34,456 nt of DNA from CAJWPI01 sp964635015. GTDB lineage: Bacteria; Pseudomonadota; Gammaproteobacteria; Magnimaribacterales; Magnimaribacteraceae. The translations under genes were made by a program, and so were the position numbers. The notes beneath the pieces were generated by a model. It did not search any database. It was not told where the DNA came from and worked only from the letters and a program-made list of their open reading frames with translations. Location: NCBI GenBank assembly GCA_964635015.1, contig CAZWMS010000015.1, positions 1-34,456 of the forward strand, in the 5' to 3' direction. Each line of letters starts with the position of its first letter. Position 1 is the stretch's first letter. Below, piece after piece: positions 14,542 to 22,416 of this stretch.

Positions 14542-16206
14542 ATGTATAACGATATTGTCATTAAAAACGGAAAGATAGTTAATGGAACGGGAAAAGCACC
14601 TTTTTTTGGAGATATAGCTATTAAAAATAATGCTATTTCAGAAATTGGAGAAGTTAATTCAAGGGCGAAAAGACAAATAGATGCTGAAGGACTGGTTGTA
14701 AGTCCTGGATTTGTAGATATCCATACTCATCTAGACGCTCAAATAGGGTGGGATCCAGAACTAAAACCTGTAAGTCATCACGGTGTCACTTCGGTACTTA
14801 TGGGAAACTGTGGAGTTACTTTTGCTCCATGTAAACCTGAAGATAGAGAGCTTATAGCACACATGATGCAAACCGTAGAAGACATTCCTAAGGATGCGAT
14901 TCTTGGCGGACTACCTTGGGACTGGGAGAGCTATGGAGGATATTTAAATTCTATACAGAAACTAAATCTTGGCATTAATGTTGCGGGAATGGTTGGTCAT
15001 ACTGCGATTAGATATTATGTTATGGGTGAAAGATCTGTAGAAGAATTTGCTACTGATGAGGAAATTCAACAAATGTCTGATATTGTTGGAGCTTCTATAG
15101 ATGAAGGAGCTGTAGGATTTTCTACCAACAGATACCCTCCTCACGTTGGTCCTGATGGAAGACCCATACCGGGGACTTATGCTGAAGCCAAGGAGCTCAT
15201 AGAGATCGCTAAGGTTGTGGGACAAAAGAAAGGTCTTATGCAGAATGTGTTGGATTTTGGCGGACAACCAGAATTCTCTGTTAAGCTTCTTAAGGACCTG
15301 GCTACTACCTCGGGCGATAGAATCCTTTTCAGTATAGGAACAGGACCAGACCGTCAATCGGGTAAGAGGGTTTGTAATCTCTTAGAAGAATTATGTAAAG
15401 ATGGTCGAGATATTACTGGTATATCCCAACCCAGATCTTCTGGTTTCATGTTTGGTCTTCAGTCTAGCCTGCCTTTTCCAGGAGAAACTTGGGAAAAAAT
15501 AAGACAAATGGATCTTAAAGGAAGGCTTGTATCTATAAGGGATGGGAAAACTCGCAATATGTTGATAAAAGAGGCGGCTGATGGTAAAGAATCTCTTCCT
15601 TATAATCAGGTTTTTTGGCTAGGAAATGGTGAATCTCCAAATTATTCGGCAGGAAGAGAAATGTGTGCAGCCGATTTAGCTAAGAAAAATAATGAACATC
15701 CTGCTGAAACTTTCTTAAGATTATCAGATGAATCTGATGGTAAAACACTCTTTAACTATCGGATGTTTAACCAAAACCTGGAAGCTGCAGGAGAAATGTT
15801 CTTAAGTGACAGAATATTTCCAGGTCTAGGAGATGCAGGTGCTCACGTTTCACAAATATGTGATGCGGGGTGGGCTACTTTTGTCCTTTCTCACTGGGTT
15901 AGAGAAACAGGCTTATATAGCTTGGAAGAAGGAGTAAGAAGAATATCCTCTGCTCCTGCAAGAATTATTGGTCTAAAGGATAGAGGTACCCTTGAGGTTG
16001 GTAAAAAAGCAGACTTAAATATATTCGACTCTGATAAAGTAGCTGAACTGCAACCAGAAATAGTACATGATTTTCCTGGTGGAGCACCAAGATACATTCA
16101 GGGCTCAACAGGTTACAAAGCAACTATAGTTAACGGAAAGATAAATTTTATGGACGGTGAGTTAACTGGGGCTGCTAATGGAGAAGTTTTGAGACATTTA
16201 GCTTAG
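14542..16206 (+). CDS. Amidohydrolase, N-acyl-D-amino-acid deacylase family
   Basis: 554-residue metal-dependent hydrolase of the D-aminoacylase/urease-like superfamily. The N-terminal segment is a small beta-domain (DIVIKNGKIVNGTG), then the metal-binding SPGFVDIHTHLDAQ with HxH near residue 60. LMGNCGVTFAPC near 94 contains the Cys typical of D-aminoacylases, AGMVGHTAIR near 148 and EGAVGFSTNRYPP near 192 follow, and GDAGAHVSQICDAG near 431 supplies the Asp. The C-terminal VGKKADLNIFD and GKINFMDGELTG close the beta-domain. Characterised relatives remove acyl groups from N-acyl-D-amino acids, but many long homologues of this kind have unknown cyclic amide or lactone substrates, so the real substrate is open. 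No signal peptide. The DUF1330 gene follows by 20 bases. Confidence 0.88.
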   Translation: MYNDIVIKNGKIVNGTGKAPFFGDIAIKNNAISEIGEVNSRAKRQIDAEGLVVSPGFVDIHTHLDAQIGWDPELKPVSHHGVTSVLMGNCGVTFAPCKPEDRELIAHMMQTVEDIPKDAILGGLPWDWESYGGYLNSIQKLNLGINVAGMVGHTAIRYYVMGERSVEEFATDEEIQQMSDIVGASIDEGAVGFSTNRYPPHVGPDGRPIPGTYAEAKELIEIAKVVGQKKGLMQNVLDFGGQPEFSVKLLKDLATTSGDRILFSIGTGPDRQSGKRVCNLLEELCKDGRDITGISQPRSSGFMFGLQSSLPFPGETWEKIRQMDLKGRLVSIRDGKTRNMLIKEAADGKESLPYNQVFWLGNGESPNYSAGREMCAADLAKKNNEHPAETFLRLSDESDGKTLFNYRMFNQNLEAAGEMFLSDRIFPGLGDAGAHVSQICDAGWATFVLSHWVRETGLYSLEEGVRRISSAPARIIGLKDRGTLEVGKKADLNIFDSDKVAELQPEIVHDFPGGAPRYIQGSTGYKATIVNGKINFMDGELTGAANGEVLRHLA

Positions 16207-16226
16207 CAAAATAGAGAGATTTAATT

Positions 16227-16643
16227 ATGGAAGTAAAGAATGCAGTTATGCCTAATGATCAGCAAATGGCTGGTTTTCTTGAAGAGGGTGAAGATAAACC
16301 AATTTTTATGGTTAATCTACTTAAGTTTAAAGAAAAGGCGGTATACCCTGATAAAAGAGAAACTGATCTAACTGGCGAACAAGCTTATGCTATATACGGT
16401 CAAGAGATAGGGAAACAACTAGAAAAGGTAGGTGCAAAGACTGTCTTTAGTGGAAAAGTATCGCGACTTATGTTGGGAAAAGTAGAAGATCTTTGGGATC
16501 AGGTGGCAATTGCTAGATATCCAAACCGCAAAGCTATGTTAGACATGATATCGGACCCAGAATATATAAAAAGCGCTCAACATCGAGTAGCAGGTCTTGA
16601 GGGCCAGCTTAATATAGAGACCAATTCTACTGCAGGCTTTTAA
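16227..16643 (+). CDS. DUF1330 domain-containing protein
   Basis: 138 residues with the DUF1330 pattern: IFMVNLLKFKEKA near residue 25, YAIYGQEIGKQLEKVGAKTVFSGK (small ferredoxin-like alpha/beta barrel subunit), and VAIARYPNRKAMLDMISDPEYIKSAQHRVAGLEGQ near 94, the most conserved part. The family belongs to the dimeric alpha/beta barrel fold; its biochemical role is not established. It starts 20 bases after the amidohydrolase, with AGAGAG about ten bases before the ATG as a weak ribosome site, and its end converges with the nitroreductase with only 4 bases between stops. Co-transcription with the amidohydrolase suggests work on the same substrate. Confidence 0.85.
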   Translation: MEVKNAVMPNDQQMAGFLEEGEDKPIFMVNLLKFKEKAVYPDKRETDLTGEQAYAIYGQEIGKQLEKVGAKTVFSGKVSRLMLGKVEDLWDQVAIARYPNRKAMLDMISDPEYIKSAQHRVAGLEGQLNIETNSTAGF

Positions 16644-16647
16644 AGGC

Positions 16648-17307
16648 TTATTTTTCTATAAACTTAACCCATACATCCAGGGGTTCTCTTTCTGTAATGA
16701 GATCGTTTATCTTGGCCTTTTCGTCTTTATAACCAATAGCCATTCCACAAAAAAGCATTAGCTCTTCATCTGCTTCCACAAATTTTGAAACACTTTGTGG
16801 TTTCATTGCCCATGCCTCTTGGGGACATGTATCCAGCCCCTCTTCTCGTGCCAACAACATAAAGGTTTGCAGAAACATTCCCAAATCAGACCACTGAGGT
16901 GGTCCCATCTGTTTATCGACAAAACAGAAAAATGCTGCTGGTGCTCCAAAAAATTCAAAATTTTTACTTAATTGTTTATACCTGCCTTCTTTATCTTCTC
17001 TGCTTATCCCCAATAGAGCATACAAATCTTCACCCACTTTATATCGTGAGGAGCGATAAGGTTCTTTTAAATTTTCAGGATATACTGCATAAGAGGGTAC
17101 CTCTTGATCAGTCCAGTTCTTTTGAAAATCTAAAAAAGATTTCATTGTCTCGTTGTTAATAACAAACACCCTCCATGGTTGTAAGTTTCCTCCAGATGCT
17201 GCTCTAGAAGATTTCCTCAATAATGATTCTATTAATTCATTTCTAACTGGCTTCTTTAAAAAAGCTCTTGTAGTTTTTCTAGAAAGTACTGCTTCTGAAA
17301 CTTTCAT
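16648..17307 (-). CDS. Nitroreductase-family FMN oxidoreductase
   Basis: 219 residues. The N-terminal SRKTTRAFLKKPV near residue 8 (FMN phosphate contacts) and SRAASGGNLQPWRVFVI near 33 are classical nitroreductase motifs. The C-terminal half has LGMFLQTFMLLAREEGLDTCPQEAW and LMLFCGMAIGYKDEKAKIN, where the second FMN-binding stretch lies. The family uses NAD(P)H and FMN to reduce nitro groups, quinones, enones or flavins; the substrate here is unknown. It is the last gene of a leftward run, 16 bases after the acyl-CoA synthetase, so it may serve the same pathway, for example by reducing an unsaturated intermediate. That link is inference. Confidence 0.9.
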   Translation of the reverse strand: MKVSEAVLSRKTTRAFLKKPVRNELIESLLRKSSRAASGGNLQPWRVFVINNETMKSFLDFQKNWTDQEVPSYAVYPENLKEPYRSSRYKVGEDLYALLGISREDKEGRYKQLSKNFEFFGAPAAFFCFVDKQMGPPQWSDLGMFLQTFMLLAREEGLDTCPQEAWAMKPQSVSKFVEADEELMLFCGMAIGYKDEKAKINDLITEREPLDVWVKFIEK

Positions 17308-17323
17308 AAGAGTAGGTTAAATA

Positions 17324-18946
17324 TTATCTGCCTAATTCTTTATTAGCTTTTTCTTTAGCCCACTTATAGTTAGCTTTACCATTCGGGGCTCTCATTACTT
17401 TGTCAACAAACAAAACCTGTTTTGGGAGCTTATAACCAGCTAAATGCTCTCTTGTATAAGAAATTAAATCTTGTTCTGATATTTCATCATCGCCTTTGTA
17501 AGAGGCCAGGGCGACTACCCTTTGACCAAACTTTGAGTCTTCTACTCCTACGACTAAACAGTCATATATATTGGCGTGTTTTTTTACCGCTTCTTCTACT
17601 TCTTCAGGATAAACTTTCTCACCAGCAGTATTAATACAATTGCTCCCCCTTCCTAATAAAGTAATAGTTCCATCAGATTCGACTAAAGCGTAATCACCAG
17701 GAAAACTATAACGGACTCCATCTACCTCCTTAAAGGTTGCAGCAGACTTCTTGGGATCCTTATAGTAACCTAAGGGAACGAGGCCACTGGTACCTATTTT
17801 TCCCATCTCTCCAGAACCTGGTTCAACATGCCTACCATCATCGGTTATTACTATGACCCCTGGATTGATAGAAAATTTTGCAGTTGCAGCTGGAGCTTCT
17901 CTAGTAGAAATTGAGGCTCCCATGCCACCTTCTGTTGATCCCATGGCATCTATTAAAACCATATCGTGATGTTCCAAAAGACCTTTTTTAACTTCTGCGC
18001 TCCACATAACTCCGCTAGAAATCATCATATTTACACTGGAGATTTTATAAGGCTTACCGCTTTCCTTAGCGGCATCCAATGAATCCATAAGAGGTTTAGC
18101 AAAAGCATCTCCAACAATTACTATTGAGGAGGATTTAGTTCTTTCTACTTCTTTCCAAAGTAAATCTGGATCGAAACCTAGTTGAGGAATGGTAACTACA
18201 CTTCCCCCAGTCAGTAAAGGTAAGTAAGCACCCAACCACATTCCCGTTCCGTGCATTAAAGGGCATGCCACCATACTAACTGGTAAATTATTATCCTCAG
18301 ACAGTTGCAAAATATTTTCAGGCAAGGAATCAAAATCTTCTGGTACAGGAAACCCCATTCCTAAAAGCGTTTTAAACATCGATTGTATGAATGACCCGTG
18401 TTGATACATGACCCCTTTTGGCATCCCAGTAGTTCCACCTGTATATAGCATATAAATGTTATCGCCTGATCTTTCAATCCTCTCCATAGGATCGTTAGAC
18501 CTTATTGCGCTTTCGTAATCAATCCCTACCTTTTTCGAGGAATCTGTTGAATCTTCTACTTGAATAAATAATTTAACCTTTGGAAGTTTGTCTTTTATAG
18601 AGGAGATTTGATCTGTATAACATGCTTGGAAAAAAATCGCTTCTGCATCTGCATTGTCTAAAAGATAGACTAATTCATCTTCCTTATAGCGGTAATTAAC
18701 GTTAATAGGCACTCCTTTTATTTTAAAAATACTATATTGAGCTTCCAGATATTCATTGGAATTATGAAGATAAAGCCCTACCTTAGAATTGTCACCTAAA
18801 CCATGCTCAGTCAAAACACTAGCTAAACACGCGGCCCTTAGATCATACTCCTTCCAAGATCTGGTAATGCCACCACATATTAATGCAGGTTTTTCTGGAA
18901 TAAGATCTGAGGTCCTTTCCCACAAAGTTGCAAATTGTGTTTCCAT
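17324..18946 (-). CDS. AMP-forming acyl-CoA synthetase
   Basis: 540-residue adenylate-forming enzyme that activates a carboxylic acid with ATP and CoA. P-loop-like motif YTGGTTGMPKGVMYQH near residue 168, acid-binding region MVACPLMHGTGMW near 228, SSGVMWSAEVK near 310, DAMGSTEGGMG near 334, the hinge GRGSNCINTAGEKVYPEEVEE near 434, and the C-terminal catalytic Lys in RAPNGKANYKWAKE near 518. The long linker with SEDNNLPVS near 216 is typical of the FadD-like group that takes fatty, steroid or aromatic acids. No membrane segment. It lies 20 bases downstream of the carotenoid-oxygenase gene, which could provide its acid after oxidation of the aldehyde; no aldehyde dehydrogenase is nearby. Confidence 0.93.
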   Translation of the reverse strand: METQFATLWERTSDLIPEKPALICGGITRSWKEYDLRAACLASVLTEHGLGDNSKVGLYLHNSNEYLEAQYSIFKIKGVPINVNYRYKEDELVYLLDNADAEAIFFQACYTDQISSIKDKLPKVKLFIQVEDSTDSSKKVGIDYESAIRSNDPMERIERSGDNIYMLYTGGTTGMPKGVMYQHGSFIQSMFKTLLGMGFPVPEDFDSLPENILQLSEDNNLPVSMVACPLMHGTGMWLGAYLPLLTGGSVVTIPQLGFDPDLLWKEVERTKSSSIVIVGDAFAKPLMDSLDAAKESGKPYKISSVNMMISSGVMWSAEVKKGLLEHHDMVLIDAMGSTEGGMGASISTREAPAATAKFSINPGVIVITDDGRHVEPGSGEMGKIGTSGLVPLGYYKDPKKSAATFKEVDGVRYSFPGDYALVESDGTITLLGRGSNCINTAGEKVYPEEVEEAVKKHANIYDCLVVGVEDSKFGQRVVALASYKGDDEISEQDLISYTREHLAGYKLPKQVLFVDKVMRAPNGKANYKWAKEKANKELGR

Positions 18947-18966
18947 ATACGCCCCTTCTATTTATT

Positions 18967-20325
18967 TTATTTTGGTATCCAACTTCCGTGAGCACCGTAA
19001 GGTATCCTCTGAGGAGAATATATTTCTGCCACAGGGGGTGATTCAAAATCTTGAGAGTCAATAATTAACAATTTTGATTTTGCCTCCTCCTCTTCATAAG
19101 CTAACCCCAACACCCAACCATCATCTTCGCCAGAATCTTCTGATTTTGGCACAAATACAGGCTCTCCACCTGTTACATTTTTTCCTAAATCATGAGTTAA
19201 TCTTTTTTTATTGACTAAATCATATTTAAGTAGGTGCCTTCCCATTGTTAGTGATTCAGCCTGAGTCTCCAGGGTCATACAATATCCGTAGTCTGTCTTC
19301 AGTCCCACTTTTCGTTCATCTACCCGCGGAAAATCACAAGGTGCATCGTCTACCTGTTCCTCTGTGACTGCTCCCAAGTCTAAATCTATAGTCCATTTCC
19401 ACAATCTCCCTATAGTTGTATCCCCGCCATAAATATCTTGAAAACCACCAACCATAGCTTCTTTTTGCTTACAAACATAAAGTATTATTTTGTTGCCTTC
19501 TTCATAAGAATTTAGAGGGTGAAAAACATAACAGGGCTCTATCTCAAACCACTTAATATCTTTATTAGCTCCATCTCTTGGCATCACACCCAGCCTGGCT
19601 CCACACTCTGGCTTAAAGCCAAAGGGGGAACCGGTTTCAGCTGCTAAATTCATGTCTGATACTATAGGAAGGTCCATAAAAACAACAAAATTTTCAGTAA
19701 CATTCCAATCGTGCATCATAACTGGCCTCGGTAGTTCTATGGGTTCGGTTTGGACTAATTCTCCATTTGCATTAACGCGATAATAGGTTAAGTAGGGCTC
19801 GGACATCATGGAATAAGAAAAGAATAGAAGCTCGCCAGTCTTGGGGCAGACTCTGGGGTGAGCTGTCATTGCACCTTTAAGCTTGCCTGAAAAGTCATGC
19901 ACTCCTCTTGTCTCCAATTCTTTGTCTACTTCCCAAGGCAAATGTGCCTCTTCCAAAGCCAAGAATTTTCCTGCATGCTTTATAATATGGGTGTTTGCTG
20001 GTGAAGCGCTTAAATCACCAATAGAACTCATAATGTCTAAATCCTTTTCGTAATAAGGAGTTTTTACATATCTGTTTTTATAACTTACCTTGCCATCTTC
20101 AAACTTAAATCCATGAAGCATTCCATTGCCGAAAAACCAATGATCACTGTAACCCGACCTAGGGTTCATTCCATTTCTCACATAAAGTCCATTCAGAACC
20201 TCTGGTACCTTGCCTTTAATAGTAAGTTCTGAAGCATTTACCTCTTTTTTTACTGGCGCCCAATTGCCCTGTAAATGCCAGGCATTCCTATCAACAGTTG
20301 TGCTATCAAATAAACTTTGTTTCAT
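18967..20325 (-). CDS. Carotenoid oxygenase family (RPE65/lignostilbene dioxygenase-type)
   Basis: 452-residue non-heme iron dioxygenase with a seven-bladed propeller fold. The four iron-binding histidines can be placed: TAHPR (about residue 156), MMHDW (about 206), VFHPLN (about 269) and GAHGSW (about 445). The N-terminal NGLYVRNGMNPR and DHWFFGNGMLHGFKFEDGK are diagnostic. The family splits carbon-carbon double bonds of carotenoids, apocarotenoids or stilbenes into two carbonyl products. Substrate choice cannot be read here. It is not the Blh-type enzyme usually paired with proteorhodopsin. A good promoter (20358-20386) and a GGGGAG ribosome site 5 bases from the ATG give it stronger expression signals than its neighbours. 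MaoC and CitE genes lie upstream, the acyl-CoA synthetase downstream. Confidence 0.93.
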   Translation of the reverse strand: MKQSLFDSTTVDRNAWHLQGNWAPVKKEVNASELTIKGKVPEVLNGLYVRNGMNPRSGYSDHWFFGNGMLHGFKFEDGKVSYKNRYVKTPYYEKDLDIMSSIGDLSASPANTHIIKHAGKFLALEEAHLPWEVDKELETRGVHDFSGKLKGAMTAHPRVCPKTGELLFFSYSMMSEPYLTYYRVNANGELVQTEPIELPRPVMMHDWNVTENFVVFMDLPIVSDMNLAAETGSPFGFKPECGARLGVMPRDGANKDIKWFEIEPCYVFHPLNSYEEGNKIILYVCKQKEAMVGGFQDIYGGDTTIGRLWKWTIDLDLGAVTEEQVDDAPCDFPRVDERKVGLKTDYGYCMTLETQAESLTMGRHLLKYDLVNKKRLTHDLGKNVTGGEPVFVPKSEDSGEDDGWVLGLAYEEEEAKSKLLIIDSQDFESPPVAEIYSPQRIPYGAHGSWIPK

Positions 20326-20357
20326 CTTATCTCCCCAATCACCTTTTTGAGGTATTA

Positions 20358-20386
20358 GTTATAACAAAATTAAAATTTAACGCCAA
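20358..20386 (-). promoter_or_regulatory. Internal promoter of the carotenoid-oxygenase unit
   Basis: On the minus strand: -35 TTGGCG (20386-20381), exactly 17 bases, then -10 TATAAC (20363-20358). The start would be near 20351 with a leader of about 26 bases containing GGGGAG, a good ribosome site. It occupies the only sizeable gap (69 bases) inside an otherwise packed leftward run, so it likely gives independent control to the oxygenase, acyl-CoA synthetase and nitroreductase genes. Confidence 0.5.
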
Positions 20387-20394
20387 TAGATAAA

Positions 20395-20949
20395 TTAATA
20401 ATCTATCTTATCTTCTACTGCTTTTCCCTTTTTAGGAATTAAAGCAGACCTTAAATAAGAGGCAACAATGGTACCATCTTGGTTCTTTCCAATTGTTTTA
20501 ACAGTAACAATGCCATCGTCAGGCCTAGATTTTGACTCTCTTTTTTCCTTAACTTCGGATTCGGCATATAAAGTGTCACCAACAAATAAAGGGTGGGGTA
20601 AGGCAATGTCTGTCCACCCCAAGTTTGCTATAGCTTTTTGACTAACATCACTCACGCTCATACCTACCATTAGGGCTATAGTAAATGGGCTATTTACAAG
20701 AGTTTTCCCAAACTCAGTACCCTTCCCAAATTCTTTATCAAAATGAATTGGGTGCTGGTTCATAGTAAGCAAAGTAAACCAGGTGTTATCTGATTGAGTA
20801 ATTGTTCTCCCCGGTCTATGTTCGTAGATATCACCAATTTTAAAATCTTCATAATAACGCCCAAAAGTTTCTCTATATCTTCCGGGTTCTACTTCTTTTG
20901 TGTTTTTTACCACGTCTACTCCATAGCTTACTTTAACTGTTTTGATCAA
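20395..20949 (-). CDS. MaoC-family hot-dog enoyl-CoA hydratase
   Basis: 184 residues with the MaoC/hydratase-2 signature: GRYYEDFKIGDIYEHRPGRTIT near residue 30, then the catalytic stretch SDNTWFTLLTMNQHPIHFDKEF near 52, with Asp and His in the positions of the catalytic dyad, and HPLFVGDTLYAESEV near 122. It resembles the MaoC proteins found beside CitE-like lyases, such as mesaconyl/itaconyl-CoA hydratases (RipB/Ich) and M. tuberculosis Rv2499c. Expected reaction: addition of water to an alpha,beta-unsaturated branched acyl-CoA. It overlaps the upstream CitE gene by 17 bases, strong evidence that the two act in sequence. Confidence 0.9.
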   Translation of the reverse strand: MIKTVKVSYGVDVVKNTKEVEPGRYRETFGRYYEDFKIGDIYEHRPGRTITQSDNTWFTLLTMNQHPIHFDKEFGKGTEFGKTLVNSPFTIALMVGMSVSDVSQKAIANLGWTDIALPHPLFVGDTLYAESEVKEKRESKSRPDDGIVTVKTIGKNQDGTIVASYLRSALIPKKGKAVEDKIDY

Positions 20950-21751
20950 GACCAGCTAAGATTAACCTTTTCTTCATAAGCCTCACAACTGCTTCGTCAA
21001 TCATTTTACCATCTACCGAGATTGCCCCTCCTTCTGAGATGGAAAAAGCTTTAATAATTTTTTTTGCTTCTTGAATTTCATTTTCTGAAGGTAAAAAACT
21101 ATTTTTAATTACTGCTGCCTGTCTTGGATGGATAGCAAATTTACTATTAAAGCCTATGGCTTTGGCTCTTAAACTCTCTTCTTCCAACCGAATTAAATTA
21201 TCTATTTGTATATAAGGACTATCAATTGTAAATAAGCCGTATTTGCTAGCCTGAAGTATTATAGTGGATCTTGCAGTGAGCAAAGAATCCCAGCTCGTAT
21301 CAGACCCCAGCTCAGCAGCCAGATCTACACCACCTAAAGCCAACCCTATAACTCTTCTGTCTTCGATTAATAATGAAATATTTTGTAATGACGAAGGCGT
21401 TTCTATTAAGAGGACTATGTTTATAGACTCTGGAATGAGTGAAAGTTCAGAGGAACTTTCTATTTTAGGTATCAAAAATCCTAAAAAGTTATCATTTGTT
21501 TTTTTAGCTAAATAAAGGTCTTTTGGTCCGTCTTCCGAGGTTAGTGGATTTATTCTTATTAGATAGGGCTTGTTAATAATAGTTGAGATTAAGAAATCAT
21601 CCAGCTCTTTTCTTGCTGTACTTTTTTCTTTAGCGGGAACTGAGTCTTCTAAATCTATTATCAACCCATCTGCATCTGAGGATTCTGCCTTTTCAATCCA
21701 ATCAAGCTTGTTGCCGGGAACAAAAAGAGGACAAACAGGAAAAGATATCAA
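20933..21751 (-). CDS. CitE-like hydroxyacyl-CoA lyase (HpcH/HpaI family)
   Basis: 272-residue TIM-barrel lyase of the citrate-lyase-beta type. Seen: CPLFVPGNKLDWIEKAESSDADGLIIDLEDSVP (residues about 7-39; metal-binding Asp/Glu region), PYLIRINPL near 58, IPKIESS near 93, LLIETPSSL near 113 (metal-binding Glu), LALGGVDLAAELG near 136 (metal-binding Asp) and GFNSKFAIHPRQ near 198. The whole citrate lyase complex (alpha, gamma subunits) is absent, so this is a stand-alone CoA-ester lyase such as citramalyl-CoA, malyl-CoA or beta-methylmalyl-CoA lyase. With the coupled MaoC hydratase it could turn mesaconyl- or itaconyl-type CoA esters into acetyl-CoA plus pyruvate, or propionyl-CoA plus glyoxylate. 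It begins only 8 bases after dsbA. Confidence 0.9.
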   Translation of the reverse strand: MISFPVCPLFVPGNKLDWIEKAESSDADGLIIDLEDSVPAKEKSTARKELDDFLISTIINKPYLIRINPLTSEDGPKDLYLAKKTNDNFLGFLIPKIESSSELSLIPESINIVLLIETPSSLQNISLLIEDRRVIGLALGGVDLAAELGSDTSWDSLLTARSTIILQASKYGLFTIDSPYIQIDNLIRLEEESLRAKAIGFNSKFAIHPRQAAVIKNSFLPSENEIQEAKKIIKAFSISEGGAISVDGKMIDEAVVRLMKKRLILAGLDQNS

Positions 21752-21759
21752 ATTTACAC

Positions 21760-22416
21760 CTAATCAGACTTAGTTAAATATCTTTTTTCTTTTTTAATTA
21801 AGAAATCCACTACATCTAAAAGTTTTTCTGTGCCCAGCTCCCTTGTGGCGGAAACTTTATACTTGCCATTTACTATTAAAGTGGGGACTCCTGTAACTTT
21901 CCACCCCCTCATTCTGTTATCTGCCTGTCTTATAGAATTATTTACGCCAAAAGAATTTGAAACAGCCAAGTATTGCTCTTTATCTACACCAAAGCCTTTG
22001 AAGAAATGCTCTATTTCAGAATTTCCTGTAAGGAATCTCCTTTCTCTTTGGATGGCATTAAAAGCGGCTGCAACAACCTCTTCTTCTACCCCCAAGACCT
22101 TCGCAGTATAGAAAATCCGTGCATGGGTCTTTAAAGTTGGGTTCCAGGTTGCATGAGATTTCCAAAAATCAACATCTTCTGTTAAATCCTCTTTCCAAAC
22201 TTCAAGAAAGTTTTCAAAGTAAAAACAATGATTGCAACCAAACCAGAATATTTCTACTACCTCTATCTTGTTCGAATCTCTGGTAGTGGTGGGACTGTCG
22301 AGTACTTCATAGTGCCTTCCAGCGGAGAACTCCTCAGACTGAAGGTAAGAAAAAAATAAAAATACTGAAAAAACAAATACTTTTTTTAGTATATTTTCTC
22401 TTTTAATGTAATCCAT
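21760..22416 (-). CDS. dsbA: Thiol:disulfide interchange protein DsbA
   Basis: Periplasmic oxidant that inserts disulfide bonds into exported proteins. 218 residues: N-terminal signal (KK then VFVFSVFLFFSYLQS, about residues 11-27), thioredoxin fold with the inserted helical domain, active site FWFGCNHCFYFE (Cys61 and Cys64) and the cis-proline loop TGVPTLIVNG near 180. The dipeptide between the cysteines is Asn-His, while E. coli has Pro-His. Its start overlaps the cytochrome c4 gene by 14 bases, the order known from Pseudomonas. Its partner DsbB is encoded at 26557. Downstream, the CitE gene is only 8 bases away, so the dsbA transcript may read into the catabolic genes. Confidence 0.94.
   Translation of the reverse strand: MDYIKRENILKKVFVFSVFLFFSYLQSEEFSAGRHYEVLDSPTTTRDSNKIEVVEIFWFGCNHCFYFENFLEVWKEDLTEDVDFWKSHATWNPTLKTHARIFYTAKVLGVEEEVVAAAFNAIQRERRFLTGNSEIEHFFKGFGVDKEQYLAVSNSFGVNNSIRQADNRMRGWKVTGVPTLIVNGKYKVSATRELGTEKLLDVVDFLIKKEKRYLTKSD

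Noticed and set aside
14962..15357. Open minus-strand frame of 131 codons inside the amidohydrolase
   Set aside because: Antisense to conserved amidohydrolase motifs; no family resemblance.
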